Positions 6,907 through 12,123 of a stretch of 12,123 bases of DNA are shown here, one piece after another; position 1 is the first letter of the stretch; every line of letters starts with the position of its first letter. A program made the translations under genes and the position numbers. A model generated the notes under the pieces. That model did not search any database. It was given only the letters and a program-made list of their open reading frames with translations, and was not told the origin of the DNA. The DNA is from an uncultured Lachnospiraceae bacterium (GTDB lineage: Bacteria > Bacillota > Clostridia > Lachnospirales > Lachnospiraceae), in assembly GCA_947565255.1 (NCBI GenBank), contig CANOFI010000043.1, positions 1-12,123 of the forward strand, read 5' to 3'.

Positions 6907-8646
6907 ATGGCAGAGCAAAAAATCATGCTGGGCAACGAGGCCATTGCAAGAGGGGCTTATGAGGCGGGAGTGAAAGTGTCTGCAGCATACCCCGGCACGC
7001 CCAGTACGGAAATCAGCGAGAATCTTGTGCAGTACAAAGAAATATACTGTGAATGGTCTCCGAATGAAAAAGTGGCAGCAGAGGTGGCAATTGGCGCTTC
7101 CATAAGCGGTGTCCGTTCGATGGCATCGATGAAGCATGTCGGTCTGAATGTGGCCAGCGACCCGTTATACACGATTTCCTACGGGGGAATTAACGGCGGT
7201 CTGGTTATGGTTGTGGCAGACGACCCGGGACTTTACAGCTCGCAGAATGAGCAGGATACAAGATGTGTGGCAAGGGCTGCAATCGTGCCGGTTCTCGAAC
7301 CCTCGGACAGCCAGGAGGCAAAGGATTTTGTGAAATTTGCATATGAGCTCAGCGAACAGTACGATACGCCGGTCATTGTGAGAACGACGACAAGGCTGGC
7401 CCACTCACAGGGTGTCGTTACACTGGAGGAAAGAAAGGAAGCGGACGATAAGCCGTATGAGAGAAATCCCGGTAAATTTGTGATGATGCCGGTAAATGCG
7501 AAGAAGCGTCATATCTATGTGGAGGAGCGCATGAAGAGGATGGCGGAGGACAGCTGTGATTTTTCAATCAATAAGGCGGAGTATAACGATACATCGACCG
7601 GGTTTATCACATCCGGAATTCCTTACCAGTATGTGAAAGAGGCCTGTCCGGATGCCTCCGTGCTGAAGCTTGGCATGGTGCATCCGCTTCCCGAAAAATT
7701 AATTCGGGAATTTGCGTCAAAGGTGGATAAATTATATATTTTTGAAGAGCTGGAGCCGGTAATCGAGGAGCAGGTCAGGGCCTGGGGAATTGACTGCATC
7801 GGGAAGGAAACATTTACATTGCAGGGTGAGTACAGCGCCAATCTGTTAAGAACAGCTGTTCTGGGAGAGAAAATCGAAACGACGCCGGCAAAGGACCTTC
7901 CGGCGCGTCCGCCGATTCTCTGTCCGGGCTGTCCGCACAGAAGCGTATTTTCCGTATTAAATAAGTTAAACATTCATGCGGCCGGAGATATCGGATGTTA
8001 TACACTGGGCGCCGTGGCGCCGCTGAACGTAGTGGATACGACAATTTGCATGGGCGCGAGCATTTCGACACTGCACGGCATGGAAAAGGCGAAGGGGAAG
8101 GACTATATCAAGAACTGGGTAGCCGTAATCGGCGATTCGACCTTTATGCATACGGGCGTCAATTCTCTGATGAATATGGTCTATAACCAGGGAACCGGGA
8201 CGGTGATGATACTGGATAATTCGACAACCGGAATGACCGGGCACCAGGATCATGCGGCAACCGGAAAGACGCTGATGGGAGAGGTCGTGCCGGCGATTGA
8301 TATTGTGCAGCTCTGCCGTTCGATGGGCATTCGAAATGTGGTGGAGGTCAACGCATTTGACCTTCCAGAGCTGGAGCGTGTCATAAAAGAGGAGACACAG
8401 AAGGATGAGGTATCGGTAATTATTACAAAGTCTCCGTGCGTACTTCTGAAAAGCAACCGTTTCCCGGATAAATGCATACCGGTGTCCGATAAGTGCAAAA
8501 AATGTGGTGCCTGCTTAAAACCAGGCTGTCCCGCGCTGACAAAAAATGAGGACGGGACTATTTCTATTGACGAAACCATGTGCAATGCATGCGGATTGTG
8601 TATGCAGCTGTGCAAATTTGGCGCGATTGAAAAAGTGAGTAAGTAG
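6907..8646 (+). CDS. iorA: Indolepyruvate:ferredoxin oxidoreductase, alpha subunit
   Basis: Catalytic subunit of the oxygen-sensitive enzyme that interconverts arylpyruvates (indolepyruvate, phenylpyruvate, hydroxyphenylpyruvate) and arylacetyl-CoA plus CO2, using ferredoxin. The 579 residues carry the complete layout. The N-terminal pyrimidine-binding domain includes AAYPGTPSTEI (26-36) and VADDPGLYSSQNEQD (103-117). The thiamine diphosphate domain includes CPGCPHR (339-345), GDIGCYTLG (360-368), CMGAS (381-385) and GDSTF to LDNSTTGMTG (409-445). The C-terminus is a two-cluster ferredoxin domain, with Cys 530, 533, 536, 541 and Cys 559, 562, 565, 569. Fusion of the alpha and beta parts with ferredoxin distinguishes IorA from the pyruvate and 2-oxoisovalerate enzymes. 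Substrate range cannot be read from the sequence, though the paaK and ACT neighbours favour aromatic substrates. Confidence 0.95.
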   Translation: MAEQKIMLGNEAIARGAYEAGVKVSAAYPGTPSTEISENLVQYKEIYCEWSPNEKVAAEVAIGASISGVRSMASMKHVGLNVASDPLYTISYGGINGGLVMVVADDPGLYSSQNEQDTRCVARAAIVPVLEPSDSQEAKDFVKFAYELSEQYDTPVIVRTTTRLAHSQGVVTLEERKEADDKPYERNPGKFVMMPVNAKKRHIYVEERMKRMAEDSCDFSINKAEYNDTSTGFITSGIPYQYVKEACPDASVLKLGMVHPLPEKLIREFASKVDKLYIFEELEPVIEEQVRAWGIDCIGKETFTLQGEYSANLLRTAVLGEKIETTPAKDLPARPPILCPGCPHRSVFSVLNKLNIHAAGDIGCYTLGAVAPLNVVDTTICMGASISTLHGMEKAKGKDYIKNWVAVIGDSTFMHTGVNSLMNMVYNQGTGTVMILDNSTTGMTGHQDHAATGKTLMGEVVPAIDIVQLCRSMGIRNVVEVNAFDLPELERVIKEETQKDEVSVIITKSPCVLLKSNRFPDKCIPVSDKCKKCGACLKPGCPALTKNEDGTISIDETMCNACGLCMQLCKFGAIEKVSK

Positions 8647-8658
8647 GAGGCAGGTGTC

Positions 8659-9231
8659 ATGACAAAAAATATTATGATTGTAGGGGTAGGCGGTCAGGGA
8701 ACTCTGCTTACCAGCCGGATTTTGGGTGGAATTACAAGAAAGGCGGGATATGATGTCAAGTTGTCCGAGGTACACGGAATGGCGCAGCGCGGAGGTTCTG
8801 TCGTCACATTTGTGCGGTATGGGGACCGGGTTGCGGAGCCGATTGTGGAAGAGGGACAGGCAGATGTTTTGATTGCATTTGAACGTCTCGAGGCGATGCG
8901 CTATGCCCATTTCCTGAAAAAGGATGGCGCAATGGTCATCAATGACCAGCGCATTGACCCGATTACGGTAGTGACAGGCGCGGCGCAGTATCCTGATGGC
9001 ATTGTTGAAAAGCTTGGAGAGTCGCACCGCATTTATACGGTGGATGCCATGGGTCTGGCAAAAGAACTGGGCAATGCAAAGGTATTTAATATTATTGTGC
9101 TTGGAATTGCCGCGCAGCATATGGATTTTTCAAAGGAAGACTGGCTGGAGGTCATTGAAAAGACGGTTCCTCCGAAGACGGTGGAAATCAATAAAAAGGC
9201 ATTTCTCGCGGGATATGAGAGGGGGAATTAG
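8659..9231 (+). CDS. iorB: Indolepyruvate:ferredoxin oxidoreductase, beta subunit
   Basis: A 190-residue partner of IorA, equivalent to the gamma domain of other 2-oxoacid:ferredoxin oxidoreductases. It carries a Rossmann-like start, IMIVGVGGQGTLLTSRIL (5-22), then VKLSEVHGMAQRGGSVV (34-50) and EADVLIAFE-like residues near 70-76, all family hallmarks. The length is typical for stand-alone IorB. The start ATG lies 12 bases after the iorA stop, behind AGGAGGCAGG, a near-perfect ribosome binding site. The stop overlaps the ribosome binding region of the next gene, with only one base between stop and ATG. Together with IorA it forms the complete two-subunit enzyme. Confidence 0.95.
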   Translation: MTKNIMIVGVGGQGTLLTSRILGGITRKAGYDVKLSEVHGMAQRGGSVVTFVRYGDRVAEPIVEEGQADVLIAFERLEAMRYAHFLKKDGAMVINDQRIDPITVVTGAAQYPDGIVEKLGESHRIYTVDAMGLAKELGNAKVFNIIVLGIAAQHMDFSKEDWLEVIEKTVPPKTVEINKKAFLAGYERGN

Positions 9232-9232
9232 T

Positions 9233-9643
9233 ATGTTTATGGACCAGGTGTCGGTTTTTATTGAAAATAGAAAGGGACGTTTAGATGATGTGCTGGAAAC
9301 ACTGAAAAGAGAAGATATCAATATCCAGTCGCTAAGTCTTGCAGATACAAGCGAGTACGGCGTACTGCGCCTGATTGTCTCGGACCCGCAGAAAGCGCAG
9401 GATGCCTTAAAGGCGAGCGGTTTTTCCGCTATGCTGACGAAGGTGCTTGCCATTACGCTGACGCACCGGGCGGGAATGCTGCAGAAAATAATCGGTATAT
9501 TGGGAAAAGAAAATATTAATATTGAATATATGTATTCGATTTCCAGCGGTACGGAAGATATGCCGCTGGTTCTGAAAACATCGGATATAGAAAGGACACT
9601 GGAGATTGTCAGGGAACAGGGTGCGGAAATTTATACAGGATAG
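9233..9643 (+). CDS. Stand-alone double ACT-domain protein
   Basis: A 136-residue protein made almost wholly of two ACT domains, about 4-68 and 72-136. Each starts with the beta-strand and glycine turn typical of the fold: VFIENRKGRL (8-17) and ITLTHRAGML (74-83). Each is followed by a helix and a strand (DINIQSLSLAD and NINIEYMYSIS). ACT domains bind amino acids, often at a dimer interface, and regulate attached or partner proteins. No enzyme or DNA-binding domain is fused here. Position directly after iorB (one-base gap) and before a transporter suggests it senses an aromatic amino acid and adjusts IorAB, PaaK or the transporter by contact. The reading frame is open upstream into iorB, but the ATG at 9233 with AGAGGGGG seven bases before it is the natural start. 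A second ATG at 9239 is possible. Confidence 0.85.
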   Translation: MFMDQVSVFIENRKGRLDDVLETLKREDINIQSLSLADTSEYGVLRLIVSDPQKAQDALKASGFSAMLTKVLAITLTHRAGMLQKIIGILGKENINIEYMYSISSGTEDMPLVLKTSDIERTLEIVREQGAEIYTG

Positions 9644-9655
9644 AGCCGTCATTCT

Positions 9656-9676
9656 ATATACCCACCGGGGGTATAT
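9656..9676. promoter_or_regulatory. Palindrome ATATACCC-N5-GGGTATAT before the transporter gene (hairpin or operator)
   Basis: ATATACCC (9656-9663) and GGGTATAT (9669-9676) are perfect inverted repeats around ACCGG, with an extra T-G pair possible outside. It lies 24 bases before the transporter ATG and 13 after the ACT gene stop. The layout resembles operators of the CsoR/FrmR copper or formaldehyde repressor family (TACCC-type arms with a G-rich centre). No such repressor is in the window and no promoter is evident beside it. As RNA it would be a stable 8-bp hairpin with no T-run, suited to segmental mRNA processing. Confidence 0.5.
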
Positions 9677-9700
9677 GCTGACAGAAAAAGGAGAAAAAAC

Positions 9701-11230
9701 ATGGTAATAAAAATTGCACTGCTGGTCATCTTTTTTGCCAGCATGGTTTGGATTGGTGTTTATGCCAAGAAAAAGGTAACAAATGTGGACAGGTTTGTGC
9801 TGGGAGGCCGCGCGGTTGGTCCCTGGATGACAGCGTTTTCGTATGGGACGTCCTATTTTTCCGCGGTTGTTTTTGTGGGGTATGCAGGGCAGTTCGGCTA
9901 TAAATACGGAATTGCGACGACGTGGATTGGAATTGGAAATGCAATTTTAGGCTCTTTGCTTGCCTGGGTTGTTTTGGGCAGAAGGACGAGAGTAATGACA
10001 AACCGGCTCGGCGCTTCGACAATGCCGGAGTATTTCGGGAAGCGATACGACAGCAAGGCGCTTCGCATTGCCGCTTCTGGAATTGCGTTTGTGTTTATGA
10101 TTCCTTATACGGCATCGGTGTATAACGGTTTGTCGAAGCTGTTTGAGATGGCGTTTGATATTCCGTACTGGGTCTGCGTGATAGTAATGGCGGCCCTGAC
10201 CGGCGTCTATGTGATTCTGGGCGGTTATATGGCGACGACAATCAGTGATTTTGTGCAGGGAATCATTATGCTGTTTGGCATTGTCGCAGTAATCGGCGCT
10301 GTTTTGAATACACAGGGCGGCTTTTTGCATGCGGTTGGTCAGATGGCGGAGATTGAGCTGACAGAAGGTGCCGGTGCAGGCCAGCCGGGGGTCCTGACCT
10401 CCTTTTTCGGCCCTGACCTGCCAAACCTATTGGGTGTAGTTATACTTACATCTCTGGGTACATGGGGACTTCCGCAGATGGTACATAAATTTTATGCCAT
10501 CAAGGATGAGAAATCTGTCCAGACGGGAACGATCATTTCGACGGTATTTGCACTGGTTGTATCCGGCGGGTGTTATTTTCTGGGCGGATTCGGACGCCTG
10601 TTTGATGCACCGGCACTTCACAATGCGGACGGAAGTATTGTTTATGATGCAATCATTCCGCAGATGCTGTCGAGGCTTCCGGATGTGCTGATTGGAGTTG
10701 TAATTGTGCTTGTGCTGTCGGCTTCTATGTCAACGCTGTCTTCTCTGGTTCTGACTTCCAGTTCCACTCTGACACTGGATCTGATAAAAGGAAATATTGT
10801 CAAACAGATGGACGAGAAGAAGCAATTGCTGTGTATGCGTATATTTCTTGTATTTTTCATTGTGCTTTCTGTGGTACTGGCATTAAATCCGCCGACCTTT
10901 ATTGCGCAGCTGATGGGTATTTCCTGGGGTGCGCTGGCAGGCGCTTTTCTGGCGCCGTTCCTCTACGGGCTATATGCAAAAAGAATTACGAAAAGCGCTG
11001 TATGGGCAAGCTTTGCCTGCGGCGTAGGCATTACGGTTTCCAATATGTTTTTGAAGTTTATCGAATCGCCGATTAATGCCGGCGCCTTTGCAATGATTGC
11101 CGGGCTGGTTGTGGTTCCGGTTGTCAGCCTGTTTACGCCGAAGCCGGACAGGGCAAAGGTGGAAGAGATTTTTGAATGCTTTGAGGAAGAGGTGAAAGTA
11201 AAGAAAAAGATTGCCCTGCCAAAGGAGTAA
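9701..11230 (+). CDS. Sodium:solute symporter (SSS family) permease
   Basis: A 509-residue inner-membrane protein with about 13 hydrophobic segments. It belongs to the family of PutP (proline), PanF (pantothenate) and ActP (acetate), which move small solutes in with sodium ions. Signs are the N-terminal FVLGGRAVGPWMTAFSYGTSYFSA (32-55 region), the family signature GGYMATTISDFVQG (174-187), LPQMVHKFYAIKD (257-269) and the Ser-rich sodium-site helix LSASMSTLSSLVLTSSS (339-355). The C-terminus is a charged cytoplasmic tail. The ATG follows AAAAGGAG. It is the last gene of the paaK-iorAB cluster, so an arylacetate or other aromatic acid is a plausible substrate. Substrate cannot be read from sequence, and a short-chain acid or amino acid is equally open. 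Confidence 0.9.
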   Translation: MVIKIALLVIFFASMVWIGVYAKKKVTNVDRFVLGGRAVGPWMTAFSYGTSYFSAVVFVGYAGQFGYKYGIATTWIGIGNAILGSLLAWVVLGRRTRVMTNRLGASTMPEYFGKRYDSKALRIAASGIAFVFMIPYTASVYNGLSKLFEMAFDIPYWVCVIVMAALTGVYVILGGYMATTISDFVQGIIMLFGIVAVIGAVLNTQGGFLHAVGQMAEIELTEGAGAGQPGVLTSFFGPDLPNLLGVVILTSLGTWGLPQMVHKFYAIKDEKSVQTGTIISTVFALVVSGGCYFLGGFGRLFDAPALHNADGSIVYDAIIPQMLSRLPDVLIGVVIVLVLSASMSTLSSLVLTSSSTLTLDLIKGNIVKQMDEKKQLLCMRIFLVFFIVLSVVLALNPPTFIAQLMGISWGALAGAFLAPFLYGLYAKRITKSAVWASFACGVGITVSNMFLKFIESPINAGAFAMIAGLVVVPVVSLFTPKPDRAKVEEIFECFEEEVKVKKKIALPKE

Positions 11231-11236
11231 TTGGCT

Positions 11237-11254
11237 TTTGGAGTATGTTCCAAA
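11237..11254. terminator. Weak hairpin between convergent transporter and sodC-like genes
   Basis: TTTGGA (11237-11242) pairs with TCCAAA (11249-11254) around GTATGT. It is short, lacks a run of T on either strand, and sits in the 30-base gap between convergent genes. It may act as a poor two-way terminator. Confidence 0.3.
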
Positions 11255-11260
11255 TAAGTA

Positions 11261-11755
11261 TTAATATCCTGATTTGACCACGCCGCACGCAATTTTTTCT
11301 CCGGAATCGCCGGAAGGCTGGGAGGAGAAATCATCTCTCTGGCTGTGAATGACTACGGATTTGCCGATGATATCGTGAATGGTTAACCGTTTGTCATAGA
11401 ATACGGAGTAGGCATAGCCCTGATTTCCAAGAAGCGGAGGAAAGTCTCCGCTGTGCTGCGGGTGACGGGAGGGTGTTTTCTGATAGTGGTTTCCGGTGTT
11501 CTGGAACTCATTGCCGCAGTCTCCGTATTCGTGCAGGTGCATGCCGTAGAAATCCGAAGAACCGGGGATATTGACATTTGGAAGACCGAAAAATTCAGCC
11601 TCGATTAAAAGTCCGCCGTACAGGCTCTGATAGAAATGGACGATGCCGCTGACCTGGGGCTGGGCATTTCCGCCTTTTACCCAGGCAGTGGCCAGAGGCG
11701 GATTGTACATCAGCGTGTGGATAAAGTGGTCTGATGGGGTATGGGACTGCATCAT
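11261..11755 (-). CDS. Cu/Zn superoxide dismutase-like protein, no signal peptide
   Basis: The SodC fold catalyses superoxide dismutation with Cu and Zn. All expected ligands can be placed in the 164 residues. Copper: H73 and H75 (GMHLHEYGDCG), H90 (TGNHY) and H137 (VVIHSQRDD). Zinc: H90, H98, H101 and D104 (SRHPQHSGDFP). The disulfide pair is C80 and C157 (KIACGVV). The active-site Arg that usually precedes the ACG motif is replaced by Lys (K154). The zinc loop is short. Unlike most bacterial SodC, there is no signal peptide or lipobox, so the product would stay in the cytoplasm. The ribosome binding site AAAGGAG (11761-11767, - strand) lies 5 bases before the first ATG and 8 before the second (11752), so either start may be used. 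The gene is convergent with the transporter. Confidence 0.85.
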   Translation of the reverse strand: MMQSHTPSDHFIHTLMYNPPLATAWVKGGNAQPQVSGIVHFYQSLYGGLLIEAEFFGLPNVNIPGSSDFYGMHLHEYGDCGNEFQNTGNHYQKTPSRHPQHSGDFPPLLGNQGYAYSVFYDKRLTIHDIIGKSVVIHSQRDDFSSQPSGDSGEKIACGVVKSGY

Positions 11756-11952
11756 AGAAACTCCTTTTGGTTTTTTCGAAACGGATTCCGATGGAACCGT
11801 CAGATGAAAACCAGTTTTTTAACTATTGGTTATTTTAGTATATACTGTGGCTGGAAAAAGGTTCCTGAGTGTTATATACAGGATTTGTTTTGACAGCTGC
11901 TGACAGTATTTATCGATTTTTGCCAAGTGTTTTTTTTCAGAGAATGCATGCT
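11756..11952. other. Intergenic region upstream of the sodC-like gene
   Basis: AT-rich, with no ORF supported. On the - strand a TATACT/TAAAAT region around 11834-11845 could be a -10 box for the sodC-like gene, but no good -35 box matches it. The sequence TGACAG occurs twice four bases apart (11891-11906). A run of eight T residues on the + strand near 11931-11938 reads as A on the - strand, so it does not mark a terminator for the minus-strand gene. Confidence 0.4.
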
Positions 11953-12123
11953 TTACCAATCAGATTCACTTAACATGAACCGATAAGTTTCGCCCGGTGT
12001 AATATCATAAATTACAACAGAGTCATTTTTAAATTTGTCGCCCTGGGCAAGAGAATCCAGAAATATGCTGCCTGAAGTTACCAGATAATCCCCACTGTCA
12101 TACAGCTTATAACTTATCCTGTC
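11953..12123 (-). CDS. Unidentified protein, C-terminal 56 residues (5' end outside window)
   Basis: Open on the - strand from the window edge to a TAA at 11953-11955. The fragment reads as short alternating beta-strands with turns: YKLYDSGDYLVTSGS, then LAQGDKFKND, then VVIYDITPGETYRFML. A polar strand, a hydrophobic strand and a turn of LAxGDKF or PGET type are common in small Ig-like or FxLYD-like extracellular domains of clostridial lipoproteins. No motif identifies a family, so function is unknown. Codon use and the uninterrupted frame to the edge support it as a real gene end. Confidence 0.6.
   Translation of the reverse strand, partial: DRISYKLYDSGDYLVTSGSIFLDSLAQGDKFKNDSVVIYDITPGETYRFMLSESDW

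Noticed and set aside
8996..9232. Longer N-terminus for the ACT-domain protein
   Set aside because: The upstream part lies inside iorB in another frame and encodes an Arg/Trp-rich shadow sequence. The ATG at 9233 has a good ribosome binding site.

Overview
The window looks like chromosomal DNA from an anaerobic gut or rumen member of the Clostridia, most likely Lachnospiraceae. I infer this from the moderate GC, the AGGAGG-type ribosome binding sites, the ferredoxin-dependent 2-oxoacid chemistry, a clostridial-type phosphatidylserine decarboxylase, and a secreted protein with a C-terminal dockerin. No rRNA, tRNA, CRISPR array, IS element or phage gene is visible. Taxon and functions come from reading motifs, not from a database search.

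Left part (1-3115), all on the + strand. It holds the 3' end of a phosphatidylserine decarboxylase gene, a membrane-anchored CapA-type metallophosphatase-like protein, a GreA transcript-cleavage factor and an orphan LuxR-type regulator. A 40-nt imperfect inverted repeat and a plausible sigma-A promoter lie between greA and the regulator.

Middle (3116-5468). A strong promoter (TTGATT-17-TAAAAT) is followed by a leader of about 235 nt. The leader contains an 88-nt nested stem structure that I cannot match to a known riboswitch. It precedes a 661-residue exported protein with LamG/concanavalin-like features and a C-terminal type I-like dockerin. A clear intrinsic terminator ends this unit.

Right part (5597-11230) is a tight five-gene + strand cluster: phenylacetate-CoA ligase (paaK family), indolepyruvate:ferredoxin oxidoreductase alpha (iorA) and beta (iorB), a stand-alone double-ACT-domain protein, and a sodium:solute symporter. 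Together they read as an aryl-acid module. Arylacetate could be imported, activated to its CoA thioester and reductively carboxylated to an arylpyruvate, the precursor of Phe, Tyr or Trp. The reverse, aromatic amino acid catabolism, is also possible. The ACT protein would be the amino acid sensor. A CsoR-operator-like palindrome or hairpin sits in front of the transporter gene.

Far right, on the - strand: a Cu/Zn superoxide dismutase-like gene with no signal peptide but a full set of metal ligands, convergent with the transporter, and the 3' end of an unidentified gene running off the window edge.
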